A stretch of DNA of 64,000 nt from Porites lobata (taxonomy: Eukaryota; Cnidaria; Anthozoa; Scleractinia; Poritidae). Of this stretch, positions 32,437 to 44,181 are shown piece after piece. The notes beneath the pieces are model-generated. The model was not told the origin of the DNA and did not search any database. It saw nothing but the letters and a program-made list of their open reading frames with translations. Where the stretch lies: the NCBI GenBank assembly GCA_942486035.1, contig CALNXK010000151.1:911001-975000 (forward strand), read 5' to 3'. Position 1 is the first letter of the stretch, and every line of letters begins with the position of its first letter. Made by a program: the position numbers and the translations under genes.

Positions 32437-33375
32437 CTAACAACGGAACATTTGCCTTAATGTTTCTTTTACAGCTTGCCTCACTTCTCTGATCTTCCAG
32501 CAGTACAACAATGGGTTTAATGATGAGTTCAAATACACTAAGGTAAACGCAAATTGCCGTGGAAGGTAAACGGATAAAGAAATGCCTCTTTGAGGTCTCA
32601 AAGCCTCCACGATGCAAAACGGCAGATAACAAACAACCAATGTTCCCTGCACCCACAGTGCACTGTACACCGCCTTTCTGTATCGAGCTATGTTCAGTGC
32701 GGGAATTGCTTGGCTCGGTTGTCCTTGAGCAACATGGTTCTGAACATGTATTTGATTATGACGCAGAGTATAGGAAATTTTTGTGTAGGCGAAGATTGTG
32801 GTGACTAAACACAGAGCTGTACCTATGTATTGATGCCAAAGAAGTATCTGAGGATTCCAAAATATAGAAGATGAACCAACGATCGCCAAAATCCAAAAAC
32901 CAAAAAAAATTATACATGTTCTTCTCAAAGTTACAACTTGTCTGTATCTGAGACCCAGCAACAAGGCGAGAAGTCTGTCCACACTTATTGCAGTCGAAGT
33001 TGTTAAAGACACTCCACACAAAGTATAACTTGAGAAAACTCCTGCCAAATATGCGTGATAGCAAATATCCCATCTTTCTTTCACGACAGAAGTCCAATAA
33101 GTCACAAACAGAGGCTCCACAATGATACCAACACAGAGATCAGTTATCGCCAGGTTACGATACAGGAGTTTGGACGTTGGATGAAGTGAAGTGTCCTTGT
33201 GCAGAGCAACTAGGATCAGAGTGTTCCCCAGAAATGCAGTGATGGAAAGAAAAATATTTAGAGCTGAAATAAAAATAAGCTCGCCGTCTACACGTCTGAT
33301 AAATTCCGCCGAGCAGACCAGTTCTTCGTACGTTTTCTGGTTTTCATCTTCAGTGAAGTTTGTCCCTGGTAACAT
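32437..33375 (-). CDS. Class A (rhodopsin-like) GPCR, intronless, 312 aa
   Basis: A membrane receptor expected to signal through G proteins; the ligand is unknown. I start at the ATG at 33375 (MLPGTNFTED); the frame stays open a little further upstream but without an ATG. N6 is in an N-glycosylation sequon (NFT). TM1 has G50-N51; TM2 has NLAITDLCVG with Asp79; TM3 ends in SVDRLLAL (Asp133, DRL for DRY); TM4 has FGFWILAIVGSS (Trp161); ECL2 is only ~10 residues without Cys; TM5 is ALCLVTTIFAYTKI without proline; TM6 has CYLP (249-252, Tyr for the usual Trp); TM7 has NSSLNPLLYCW (NPLLY 287-291); helix 8 is REVRQAVKETLRQMF. Short ECL2 and a TM5 without proline recall MECA-group receptors. The length is short but normal for this group. 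No lesions seen. Confidence 0.93.
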   Translation of the reverse strand: MLPGTNFTEDENQKTYEELVCSAEFIRRVDGELIFISALNIFLSITAFLGNTLILVALHKDTSLHPTSKLLYRNLAITDLCVGIIVEPLFVTYWTSVVKERWDICYHAYLAGVFSSYTLCGVSLTTSTAISVDRLLALLLGLRYRQVVTLRRTCIIFFGFWILAIVGSSSIFWNPQILLWHQYIGTALCLVTTIFAYTKISYTLRHNQIHVQNHVAQGQPSQAIPALNIARYRKAVYSALWVQGTLVVCYLPFCIVEALRPQRGISLSVYLPRQFAFTLVYLNSSLNPLLYCWKIREVRQAVKETLRQMFRC

Positions 33376-33418
33376 TTTTGTCAGCAATGCATTGAGATCC
33401 AAGTGATTGCTTTATTAA

Positions 33419-33456
33419 TATTTCGCTTTTAGTTAATTTGGGTGGAAAGTGATATG
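33419..33456 (-). promoter_or_regulatory. Conserved promoter-proximal block of the GPCR genes
   Basis: On the minus strand this reads ATATCACTTTCCACCC, then AAAAGCGAAATATTAATAAAGC, ~45-80 bases before the start codon. A matching block precedes the copies at 30543 (30466-30510), 41758 (near 42776-42787), 45884 (46858-46898), 52130 (near 53157-53168) and 57041 (58012-58057). The TAAATAAAG-like part could serve as a TATA element; this is inference from conservation within a young family. Confidence 0.4.
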
Positions 33457-33764
33457 ACTCGTGGGTCTTTCAAGTCTTTCACTAATAACTTAAAGCCCAT
33501 CTGCGAGTTTTGTCAATTGTTCGTTAAAGCTGACGTCAAAGAAAACAATATGGGCTCGTTTCGTCGGGCCAGCAGACAGAGAAGAAATGGGATGGGGGTT
33601 TAGCACTGAGTTTTGTAGTTTTTCAAACCATATAGTCGAACTGTGCATGTGATGAACCAGGTAAAACTAACTCGGTGGTCTATTCAATGATTTTTCAGGT
33701 GTTTTCGGTGCTTTGCAAGCTTTACCTATGAGAGCTTATATTATACCGTAATTCAATTTGACAG

Positions 33765-35093
33765 AAAATTTCAATAACACATGCTGTTAAGTTTACAAGC
33801 TTGAGCCATCACCGTTTATACATGTATGCATAATTGACCAAGCTTGAGGTCAGCCTCAATGTCTGGAAAAAATGTAAATATGTTCGCAACAAGGTCGGTT
33901 TTATAACTTTTGGGTTTGTTATAAGAAGCAAAGCGCGCGAAAAGCTCATGACGTACTTTTCTCTTGAAACTGAGTTCTAGCTACGTATCCACTATTTCAA
34001 CTTCATCCTTATTTAGTGAAAACGGATGCCTGAATTAAGACAACTAAAACAAACATTAAAAAGTATCGTCATTTTTAATGTGTCTTAATTATGGCATTAA
34101 AATTCAATGTCATCCCTTGCTGTCCCTTCAATAATTTGAAGTTTCTCCCTCGTTCCGGCCATAAAGTAATTCCACATGGTCCTCAACAGTCAATTTTGCC
34201 AAGTTTCCAAAGCTTCCGGAACAGTAAAATCGTGATGGTGTTCGAGTCAAGCCAATGGTATTTGAACTATAAATTAAAGCTTAACACGCGAAACAAACTC
34301 TTCACCAGACATATTGAAATGAGGCCTTGGTACACTCACAAACAAGTCGCAACTAACTGAGAAATTCGCCTCGTTAAGGGCCCGATTAGTAAAAGTATGC
34401 TGTTGGATCCTCTTTCAATTAAAGGTAGAGATTCAATGTTCCCCGGTTACCTGAAAAACTCAAAAATTCCCCTGTTCCCTAAAAGTCATCTCAAGATATA
34501 ACTTCTTCCATGAAAGTAAATAACTCGTGTTGCCTTATTCCCCCAAATCTCTGGGAGAGTGGCCCTCATACCATACTCAGTACATCAACTAAACTAAATA
34601 CAAATACAACTGGTATCAGAAAGCGTTGAGGCATAGATTTTGAGTTTAGTTTTAAACATATTTCTAAACTCGAGCTTTAATAATCCAGCGAGTAATTCCG
34701 CCATTTATCATTGCCCAGCAAAGCAGGTGTTTGTATAAAAATTTGGCTTGTTAACTGAGCCAGTTGGTAACAGAAAATGGCCACGGCCGTAGTTTAATAC
34801 GGTGGCCATCTAGTTGATAAAACCAAACGTTTGTGTTTTACTTTCCGATCGACGCAACACCTCAGCTTCTCTAGAAACTATAAAGTTCCTCTTTAATATG
34901 TTCAGATCAGTCAGTTTGCATATACTTAATCGTGTTCGCTTCAATTGCTCTCGCCTAGGGTTTCAGTTGAATTACCCTCGCACCCGGGTGGTCTCACTTT
35001 GGTGTTTGGGAGGAAAAGCAAACCATTTTACCCATAGAAATATCGCGTACGATAGTGTGAAATTAGAAAAATGTAAAGAGAAAACCAAACGCC
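33765..35093. repeat. GPCR-flank block D, copy 2
   Basis: Colinear with 3556-4889 with a few indels; part is inverted at 29411-30447. It lies upstream of the receptor at 32437 and continues into sequence around 35100-35390 that also recurs inverted at ~29100-29400. Non-coding. Confidence 0.8.
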
Positions 35094-35396
35094 GTAATTT
35101 TGAAGACAGTATTCAAATACACAAAAACATCTTTTGCGCAATTTGCAAGTGGATTTATAGCTCTCATTTATACTACAGCCCTTAATTGCTTTCTGTCTCA
35201 ATTTTACAGATCAAGAAAATTAAAAACACATCCTACCGAAAGTTCACAAAAGCAATGCATCGCTTTTTTTTTTGCATCAGATAATTTAAACGATCTTGAA
35301 AAATGAGAAAGGGACAAACCTTGCGATGGCAAAAAATATTAGAATAAGGAGAATTTTCAAAACTTTCATGAATCTATAGCTGAAAGCATTGTAAAC

Positions 35397-35770
35397 TATC
35401 TCGATCAACAGCATAGTTGCCTTAAAGTTGATTTTACAGCTTGCCTTACTTCTCTGATCTTTCAACAAGAGGGAACAGTCTAATAACCAGTTAAGCTAAT
35501 TTTTTAAAGACCCCGTAAATTAGCTAGTAAGGTAAGTAGACGAGGGCCGACTGAATCACTAAAAATGGCAGCTGCATTCAAATAGAAAACAGTTTTAATC
35601 CGACTGAATTCGTTCTGAGTCGTTCCGTCGGGTGTTCGCAAAACAAACGTTATCGAGTTCAAAACATAAAGAAACCAGATAATTAACAGAACATTCAGGT
35701 AACAATTTATTTTAAAAAGATCAATTCTTAAACATCTACGCTCATGCAGGAAAGATACAAGGAACATTCT
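35397..35770 (-). pseudogene. Divergent GPCR relic (TM6 to C-tail)
   Basis: The tail (REVRQAVKSTLRQLC-like, stop near 35397) is clearly receptor-derived. Upstream the frame shifts, then one frame reads LRIDLFKINCYLNVLLIIWFL, which lines up with LNIARYRKAVYSALWVQGTLVV of the intact genes (end of ICL3 into TM6), and FYLNAAAIF lies where ECL3/TM7 would be. The sequence is far more divergent than other copies and broken by stops, so it is an old pseudogene. The GTCGTTCC at 35619 within it is the unfilled target site of the hAT-like element found at 341. Confidence 0.5.
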
Positions 35771-37665
35771 AAGTGAACCACCTCGATCGGTAAAGATCGC
35801 GCGACATCGAATGCTTGTTAAAACGTTTCATGTTCGATGGATTCTTTCTTCAAACCACACACGGGTTCCTGTACAACAAAAGATTACTCGGTTTTCTCCT
35901 TCTGATTCCAGGCACTCGAGAGAGTAAATTGTTGCAGACAATCGGAAGTCATGTCGCAGATCAGCTTTCCTCGCCGCTGCCTCCCATTTGTAGTCAACGT
36001 CTATATCGAGGAAACCCTTTTCAACTTTCTTTACATATTTAACGTTTAAAAACTATCCGGAAATGGTAGATCGTTGAATGGAGAACTTAATAGACACAAA
36101 TGAAAGCCAGATGAACACATTAAACGCCACATTTGATCCGTTTGTAGGAACACTGACAACAAAGAATATGGCTTCCGGTGCACTTCTTCTAGAGGGGGAC
36201 TTCTACAGACTTTAGGATTACGTGAAGAGAGGTGACACAACCAGAGTTTAGCAGTTGACGATGGTTTTAATCTTTCCGTTGAAGTTACAAACTCCTCTTA
36301 GCTATCCCAGATCTCAAGGCGTAACTGTGAAGCTACTCACAAGAGGTTCTATTTATATTAAACAATTAAGTTACAGCTACAGTTTTACATGGCATTTATA
36401 TCCAAGGAAAGGGTGTTAGTAAGTGTCAGAGTTTAGAAAACAAAAGGAACTGAATTTGAGTTGATTCCCGCTACGCGTGCAAGAAATTTGCAAAACTAGA
36501 AATATCTCTATACCCAAATTCCTTTACAGGGAACCAAAACGATAGTTTGGAAGAAACTAAATTTTCCTAAGATTGTGTCGAAAAATATTCTAGTTTGAGG
36601 TCAGAAAAGTAAGTGAAATTTGGCTAAAACTGGTTCAACAGAGAACAAAGAACTCGAAAGGTGTAAGGACACGTGGCCTTAGGTTAGATTTTAATGAGAT
36701 AAGGAAATCTGATTATGATTCAAGTTTGGAAGCGAAAGTGAGAACCAACTCCAGGTTTAAGTAAACAAACTTCGTTAAGAGGAAACGCTTGTTTTCCTAT
36801 TCCACAGCTGAATACATCTACCTATTTCTATCTTTTGATCTTGTTTCTGTGTTTCTTACATAAGCTTGAAGAGGTGTTTCTTAACCTCAGTTAAACCTTT
36901 AGTTGTGAAAGACTGAAACTACACTTATGATGTTTCCTACAATTACCGTGCGTCCAACTTCTATTTTGGATTGATCCCAACACCAAAGAGATGGGTGCAA
37001 AAATCTTTTAGCAAAGGACTTAACTGACCAGCAAAGGTTTGCTAGTAAAAACTAAAGTGTGTTCAGCTGTTCTGACAGCTTGTAAACACCATCCTTTGAC
37101 CCTTAACAAAAGATATTTGAGATATGGTGGAACTTTTGATTTCCGAACCTACCTGAAAACAAATTTATCTATATAATATATATCCCTGAATACAGTTAGT
37201 TACACGGAAGTAGACAGAATAGACTGAATAAATAGTAAGGATTACGAAGAGAAGCGCATACAATGAAGCAGACTGAGCAACAATGTACCCTAACATTCTC
37301 CTCAATGACTTCGAATTTTCTCGACAATGCTTGCACAAAGATACAAAATATACGTTTAAAACTTCCAGAATGGACCAAATAACTCTTGAATGCTGATATA
37401 ATAGTTTTCTCGGGCTTCTCAGGGCCGATGGAAGAGGATTTCTTCACCAAAATCCAATCTTGAAAAAAGTTCGCCAGACCCAGAAATCAAGACGCCACAC
37501 ATGCGCAAAAGCGTGTCACAGTCCCTTTAAGCATCAGGGCAGACTGATCCAGGATTGGAGTGGAGAAGAAGCTGGAAAATATACTCGACGGTTCCTTAAC
37601 GAATTTGTCATCATCTGTTAAGTGAATATCCTACTGCGAATGGTTGGCCCCAAAGCTTGCCATAC
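35619..37665. repeat. GPCR-flank block E, copy 2
   Basis: Nearly identical to 1506-3555 over ~2.05 kb. Its right end (AAGCTTGCCATAC) lies ~110 bp from the stop of the receptor at 37776, so it is that gene's 3' flank and the region between two receptors. I see no gene in it beyond the relic listed above. Confidence 0.8.
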
Positions 37666-37775
37666 GAAAATAAAAATTACAGTTAAAAATCATTCAAGTT
37701 CAATTTCTCCTTGGAAGAACGGTTTTGATATAGCATGAATGCTGGAAAGCACAGATCGAAAACGACTACAGTCGA

Positions 37776-38702
37776 TCAACGAAAGAAATGCCTTAATGTT
37801 TCTTTCACAGCTTGCCTCACTTCTCTGATCTGCCAACAGTACAGCAACGGGTTTAATGACGAGTTCAAGTAAATGATGTTAAGCGTAAAACTCCGAGCAA
37901 GGTAGATCGATAAAGGCATCCTTCTTTGAGGTGTCAAAGCTACCGCTATAACATACGGAAGATAACAAATAACCAATGTTCCTTGCAACCACAGTGCCGC
38001 GTACACTGCCTTTCGGTAACGATCTATGTTCAGTGGAATTGTTTCGCTCGGTTGTCCTTGAGCAACATGGTTATGAATCTGATTATGACGCAGAGAGAAG
38101 AAAATTTTTGTGTAAGCAACGATTGTGGTGACTAGACACAGAGCTCCAACTAAATATCGAGACATGGAATTTATTAGGGGATTCCAAAACCAAGCAGATG
38201 CACCGACAGCAGAAAAAATCCAAAAAACTATTACAGTTATGTATGTTCTTCTCAAAGTTACAACTTGTTTGTATCTGAGCCCCAGCAACAAGGCGAGAAG
38301 TCTGTCCACGCTTATTGCAGTCAATGTTAGTAAAGACACTGTGCACAAAGTATAACTTAAGAAATTTGCCGCCCAATTTGCGTGATAGCAAATATCCCAT
38401 CTTTCCTTTACAACAGAAGTCAAATAAGTCACAGCCAAAGGATCCACAATGATACCAACACAGAGATCAGTTATCGCTAGGTTACGATACAGGAGTTTGG
38501 AAGGTGGATGAAGTGAAGTTTCCTTGTGTAGGGCAACGAGGATCAGAGTGTTCCCCAGAAATGCAGTAATGGACAGAAAAATACTTAAAGTTGAAAGAAT
38601 AATAAACTCGCCATCTACATCTCTGATATATTCGGCCGAGCAGAACAGTTCTCTGAAAGGTTTAAGGCGGTTTTCATCTTCAGTACAATTTGTCAGTGCC
38701 AT
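37776..38702 (-). CDS. Class A (rhodopsin-like) GPCR, intronless, 308 aa
   Basis: Start at ATG 38702 (MALTNCTEDEN); N5 is in an NCT sequon. TM1 FLGNTLILVAL (Asn51), TM2 NLAITDLCVG (Asp79), TM3 end SVDRLLAL (Asp133), TM4 FWIFSAVGAS (Trp161), ECL2 short (NPLINSMSRY), TM5 ALCLVTTIVAYTKI, TM6 CYLP (246-249), TM7 NSSLNPLLYCW (NPLLY 284-288), tail REVRQAVKETLRHFFR. ICL3 lacks two residues compared with siblings (IHNHVAQ instead of IHVQNHVAQ). It is one of the most divergent intact members here, with distinct ECL2 and TM4, so it may have a separate function. Its promoter-proximal block is degenerate (near 38760-38790). Confidence 0.93.
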   Translation of the reverse strand: MALTNCTEDENRLKPFRELFCSAEYIRDVDGEFIILSTLSIFLSITAFLGNTLILVALHKETSLHPPSKLLYRNLAITDLCVGIIVDPLAVTYLTSVVKERWDICYHANWAANFLSYTLCTVSLLTLTAISVDRLLALLLGLRYKQVVTLRRTYITVIVFWIFSAVGASAWFWNPLINSMSRYLVGALCLVTTIVAYTKIFFSLRHNQIHNHVAQGQPSETIPLNIDRYRKAVYAALWLQGTLVICYLPYVIAVALTPQRRMPLSIYLARSFTLNIIYLNSSLNPLLYCWQIREVRQAVKETLRHFFR

Positions 38703-40319
38703 CTTTGTCTGCGATGAATTGAGGTGCAAATGAGTCTTTATTTACATGTCGCTTTTTTAATTTGGCTGGAACTGTAATGATATTCTGTATCTCTTAAATC
38801 AACTGTTGACCTAAGTGGGCTGGATATGCGATGATTACCATTGTTAATCCTTCTTGTGTTTATTTAATTTTTATTATCTTGTTCTACAAAAAGAGAGAAA
38901 AAAAAAACGAATTCTGTTTTGTTCGTAAAAGCTGGAGTCCGTATATAGGAAACAGTGCGTATTCTTAGTCGGGCCAGACCCCTGACGGGGATGAAGGATT
39001 TACTAAAGTTGTAGTTTTTTAAACTAACCCTAGTCGAACCATATGATGAGCCAGGTTAAACCTCGAGGAACAATTTAATTAATGACTTTTTAGATCTAAA
39101 TATGTTTTCGTTACAGTTCAACCTTGACGTCAATTTTCCATTAAACTTGCAAAGATTTGGCAAAAAATTCCAGTAACAGAAGCTGCTAATAAGCTTAAGC
39201 CGTCACCATTTTCCTAGCTAGAAGAGCGTAATACATGTGCGTCATTAACAAATTAATTAGTTATATTACCAATCGTGCGTGGCCAGATTTGACTGGCGTA
39301 CGCATAGAGACCAGCAGTAAAATATATAATTCCCTTGTAGAAAGGGAGTCGATCTTCAGTATCAACAGTCCAAACATGTCAATCAACGTCAATCAATCAT
39401 GTTTAGTTTCTGATTTTCGGCTCTGTTTAGATAGGTAAAAAGACGAAGCCATTATAATTACCAAGGACACTCATTTCGATTGAACGTACCCCAAAACTAT
39501 CAATAGTACTTAGGTATATAGTAAAGATATTCGCAATATGGTAACAACATTTTTCTGGACTAATTTTGATTATAGCTCAGGTCTTTTTTTATAAACACCT
39601 GACTGCTATTTATGTTAATTCATGTTTATAGCCCAGCAAATGAAAATTCACAACACGTAGATTCTTGTTATTCGTATTTTTAATTTTCTTTCCTTTCCTC
39701 CCAAAAACACATATAGAAAGCGAAATATCGACTGTTCGTAGCCTTTTTCAACCTATTTATCAGATTTCACAATTTACTATATACTTTTCGTAGCCCCGGA
39801 CGAAGGATAGTATTGTCTAACCAGAATATCGGGCTATTAAATTACCCTATCTTTCAGCTGTCAGCTTGCATTTGCTGTAAAGTTTTATTCTACATTACTG
39901 ATCCCGATCTACACCAAGATCCGGCTTCACGTTAGTTCCAGGCCGTTTACGTTATATGTACCCCTATTATAATAAAGGTCCGTTTTTCGGGTGTATTCAC
40001 ATAGTACGATGGTATTAGCACTATTTTTGCAAAATATTATGTGGTCGTATGGGTCAATTTGTTTTCATCTGGGTAAACGGGTAAAACTAAAACCGGACGC
40101 TTTCTAGTACGTGCTCGTGTTTCTCTTTACACCTTGTTTTGGGCAAAATAGAACGGTTAATGTGTATTCAATGCCTATACAGTAGCCCTCGCCACGAATT
40201 TTGTTGTTAATTGTTTAAGCGAATTTCGAACTATAATGGTCATGATGTAGCCTGTCCCATGCTCAGGTGAAAGGAAGATTATTAATAATGACAAGCTTGA
40301 CGTATGACAACTTACATTG
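38703..40319. other. Receptor 5' flank with an insertion; no gene
   Basis: The first part is GPCR 5'-flank type. Around 39280-39330 and 40003-40195 the sequence matches two adjacent parts of the block at 10741-10990, so the ~680 bp between them (about 39331-40002) is an insertion of unknown class. I see no gene. Confidence 0.45.
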
Positions 40320-40629
40320 CAGTAATTTGGCAGAAAATTCCAATAACACAAACGATTAAGTTATAAGCTTGACTCATCACAGAACCATTTCCCCAGGCGA
40401 GCGTTATAAGCATTATTAACCAGCTTGAAGTCAGATGGCCGAAAAAAGGTATAATTAGTGATAGCAACAATGGTTTTAATTTTTGTGTCTGGTATGGGAG
40501 GCAACTAAGTGAAAAACTTCGTAAATGCTTAAGACCATACTGGAAAGAAACCTCGGCTAGTGGTAGGGTATATGAAAATTTGTCTGCTGACTGCCATTTC
40601 ACTGCACTGCATTTAGTCGCGATCAACTT

Positions 40630-41512
40630 ACATGCGTCATTTCAGTCATCGCCGAAAATAAACCGCATGCTCATGACGAGACTCACCTTGGCTTGTGGTT
40701 TGACGACAGAACAGATTAACAAGACTTGTCAAACAGTCTACTATCACCTGCATAATATCAGACAAATAAGGAAGCTCTTGACGCCTGCTTCCACCAAACG
40801 GCTTGTACAAGGCGTGATCATGGCACGCATTTATTATTGCAACGGTGTTCTCTATTAAATAGTGTACCAGCTGTGCGTCTTTTCAAATCTGTTGCAACGT
40901 CTTCAGAATTCCGCAGCGCGACTTATCACCCATACACCCAGAATACTGTCATATTACCCCAGTGCTGCTTGCACTGCATTGGTTACCGGTGAAGTTCCAC
41001 ATTTGCTATAAAATCGCTGTGATCTCTTTCAAGGCTATTTACAATCTGGGGCCTGCGTATTTAAGTAATCTCATAAATATTATGGCGTTATTTTGCAAGA
41101 CCCTTCCACTAAGTTCAAATGCACTCTTGGGGACAGATCATTTACTACAGCTGCTCAAAAAGATATGGAACGGTTTACCGGACTATATTAGGAAAGAGAG
41201 TGATTTTGGATATGTTTAAGAGACTCATTAAGAGGCACTATTTTAAAGAGGCCTAATTGGACCTGTCTTGAGCTATCTATGGTTTTTATTGTCTACTTTT
41301 ATCTTCTCTTCAGTACTTCTTACTTGTTATGAGTTATGCTAAATTACCTATTAGGAATAAGGAAATGTAACAACTGATTAAGCTTTAGTATATAGAGAGT
41401 ATGTAATATATCTTTTGTTTTTAGTCTTATTCAAGCGTTATGGGCATTTGATCATATTTTTCAATGTTAAAGTGCGCAATAAAAGCAATACATATTATTA
41501 TTATTATTACAA
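40630..41512 (+). mobile_element. 5'-truncated LINE (CR1/L2-like), reverse transcriptase C-terminal remnant, copy 1
   Basis: Broken frames encode the end of a non-LTR reverse transcriptase: LTTEQINKTCQTVYYHLHNI, VQGVIMARIYYCNGVLY, then ALHWLPVKF and ISFKAIYNLGPAYLSNLI. An AATAAAAGCAAT segment and an (ATT)n tail end it. Stops and indels show it is dead. Copies at 51069 and 61796 sit at the same place, ~250-550 bp past the 3' end of a type-A receptor. Confidence 0.8.
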
Positions 41513-41757
41513 CGGAAGTCGTCACGATTGTTATCCCTATTTTCCAAGGTCTCCGCTAGGGACCCCTGGGACCATGGCCGACCATTTGGGGAAGACTGAC
41601 GAAAAAAAAAAACGGCTGCATTTTTAGATTGTCGCTCTGCTAAAGCAAGCTCGACTAATTAAACGGCAGTTTATAAGACATGACAAAAAGGCGAGTATTT
41701 GTAGTTAGTATTTATCAGTATGATTTTTCAGCTGAAAAGCATAGTAAACTAACTCGA

Positions 41758-42687
41758 TCAACAGAAGAGTTGCCTTAATGTTTCTTTCACAGCTTCTCTT
41801 ACTTCACTGATCTTCCAACAGTACAGCAAGGGATTTAAAGACGAGTTCAAGTAAACTAAGGTAGCCGTAAAATGCCAAGCACGATATGCGGATATAGGTA
41901 TCCCTCTTTGAGGCATCAAAGCGACCACTATAGTAAACGGCAGATAACAAACAACCATTGTTCCCTGCACCCACAGTGCACTGTAGACTGCCTTTCTGTA
42001 TTGAGCTATGTTCAGTGGAATTGCTTGGCTCGGTTGTCCTTGAGCAACGTGGTTCTGAAAATGAATTTGGTGATGACGCAGAGTACAGAAAATTTTTGTG
42101 TAAGCGAAGATTGTGGTGACTGGACACAAAGCTGCAACTATGTATTGATACCATGTGAAAATGAATAGATTCCAAATAATAGTAGATGCACCAACGATGG
42201 ACAAAATCCAAAAACCTATCACAGTTATACTCGTTCTTCTCAAAGTTACAACTTGTCTGTATCTGAGCCCCAGCAACAAGGCGAGAAGTCTGTCCACGCT
42301 TATTGCCGTCAATGTTAATGCAGACACTACACACAAAGTATAACCTGAGAAAGCTGCTGTCCGAATTGAATAATAGCAAACATCCCATCTTTCTTTCACG
42401 ACAGAAGTCCAATTCGTCACATACAAAGGCTCCACAATGATACCAACACAGAGATCAGTTATCGCTAGGTTACGATACAGGAGTTTGGACGGCGGATGAA
42501 GTGAAGTTTCCTTGTGTAGGGCAACTAGGATCAAAGTGTTCCCCAGAAATGCAGTAATGGACAGGAAAATATTTATGGCTGAGAGAAAGATAAGCTCGCT
42601 ATCTACACCTCTAATAAACTCCGCCGAGCAGAACAGTTCTATGAATGTTTTCTTGTTTTCATCTTCAGTAAAGTTTGTCAGCGCCAT
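41758..42687 (-). CDS. Class A GPCR, type A of unit 1, 309 aa
   Basis: Start ATG 42687 (MALTNFTEDEN). N5 sequon (NFT). TM1 FLGNTLILVAL (Asn50); TM2 NLAITDLCVG (Asp78); ECL1 WTSVVKERWDVCYY; TM3 end SVDRLLALLLGLRY (Asp132-Arg133); TM4 GFWILSIVGAS (Trp160); ECL2 NLFIFTWYQ; TM5 ALCPVTTIFAYTKI with a Pro189 not present in its sibling at 52130; TM6 CYLP (247-250); TM7 NSSLNPLLYCW (NPLLY 285-289); tail SEVREAVKETLRQLFC. It ends three residues before its siblings because the CGA codon after Cys309 is TGA. Both private changes suggest early relaxation, but the frame is complete. The 3' flank has a LINE-A remnant. Confidence 0.92.
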   Translation of the reverse strand: MALTNFTEDENKKTFIELFCSAEFIRGVDSELIFLSAINIFLSITAFLGNTLILVALHKETSLHPPSKLLYRNLAITDLCVGIIVEPLYVTNWTSVVKERWDVCYYSIRTAAFSGYTLCVVSALTLTAISVDRLLALLLGLRYRQVVTLRRTSITVIGFWILSIVGASTIIWNLFIFTWYQYIVAALCPVTTIFAYTKIFCTLRHHQIHFQNHVAQGQPSQAIPLNIAQYRKAVYSALWVQGTMVVCYLPFTIVVALMPQRGIPISAYRAWHFTATLVYLNSSLNPLLYCWKISEVREAVKETLRQLFC

Positions 42688-43623
42688 ATTTCTCTGTGAT
42701 CGATCAAACGAGGTTTCCGGGGTACGACAGGGCTTTATTTCTCATGTCATTTACATATCGCTTTTTCGATTGAGTGGAAAGTGATATTGATGATTCGCAC
42801 ATCATTTTCAATACGCTAATACACTCTTCTTTTTTTATATATAAGAATATATTTTATAAGAGCATCGAGGCTTAAATTTGAGGAATTTTAAGAACACTTC
42901 AAGAATAAACCACAGGCTGAGATTTTGAAGATATAATTTTGTGTGCAGGTGAAAATCGGTAAATACAATAACCAATATTAATATGTTTTCAATTTATATT
43001 CATGAATCATGAAAGAATAATTTCAGCTTAAAATCGGCGGAAATGTAAAAATATTCAGCCTGGGCCGGAAAAATAACATCGTTATTAAAAAAAAAGGGTA
43101 ACTCAAAGCTGAATACGCGGTAATTCTAGTCTGGTCTTTAACGTGTTTCTGTCAATTGTTTTAATTTCTAAAAGCTGCAGTCAGTCTGCAGAAAACAGTA
43201 CACACGTCTTCGTCGGGCTGATACGGTGCCAGGGGTTCAGAAAAGTTTTGTAGTTGTTCAAGCTAACTTCGAACTATGATGTGCCCTGTGCCAGGTTCGG
43301 TTGAAACGAACTGGACGGATCAGTGATGTTGACTTTTCAGTATCCGTCCATTTCAAGCTTGACATATGACAACTTAGTGTACATTTCAGGCGAGCGTTAT
43401 ATGCATTAGGTATAATTAATTAGAGCAACAATGGTTTTGATTTTTGTGCCTGATATGGGAGACAACTAAGTGAAAAACGTTTTAAATGCTGAAAACCATA
43501 CCGGAAAAAAACCTCGGGTATATTAAAATTTGTCCCCTGACTGTCATTTCACTGCACTGCATTTACTCGCAAGGTATTCTCGCAAGTACGTGCTTTGCAT
43601 ATTAATACACAGCTGTTTTAATA

Positions 43624-43805
43624 CAGTCAACTCCCGGCAACTCAAACCCTCTATAACTCGAACTTTCCGCTAAGACTCGGGGAAATGTTCATTTCCCTTC
43701 AGATCGTTTTCTATATAATTTTACCCACAATAACTCGAACTCCCGATAACTCGAATTTCTTTCTATTTCCCTTGAAGGTTCCAATTATCGGGAGTCAATC
43801 GACTG
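43624..43805. mobile_element. pogo/Tigger-like MITE with TA target site, copy 1
   Basis: The left end CAGTCAACTCCCGG and right end GGGAGTCAATCGACTG are imperfect inverted repeats, flanked by TA on both sides. The interior repeats AACTCGAA motifs (CCCGATAACTCGAATTTC). CAGT ends with TA duplication are typical of pogo/Tigger-derived MITEs. The copy in unit 2 is at 54013-54192. Confidence 0.75.
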
Positions 43806-44181
43806 TATTACCAGTTTTTCCCCATATCTATATTGTACTAATATATATAATTATCTGAGCGCATGGTGACTTAATTCTTAGTTCTTCCCGTTTTCCTGAA
43901 TCATTGCACTGTTAACCAAAAACAAAGGAGGTGATGTCTTTGTTTGGTTATAACTTAAAGCTTCAAATAGACAGAAATCAACGTAAAAACTTTAATTAGG
44001 CTGGATTATGACATTTGTATTGATCTTGTATCAGTTGTTCCCACGCGCTACTTTTAAGACAGGGAGTCCAATCAATCCGCTCACACGTGTTCAATTGCCT
44101 GAGCACAGTTTTCGGCTTTATTATAAGTGAATAACAAACATTTCTACAAAAACCCACGGAACTAAATACCATTTTTGTCTA

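Noticed and set aside
32590..32808. Plus-strand frames antisense to every receptor (CLSVSSYVQC... type)
   Set aside because: They recur only because the receptor sequence on the other strand is conserved; there is no separate start context or domain.
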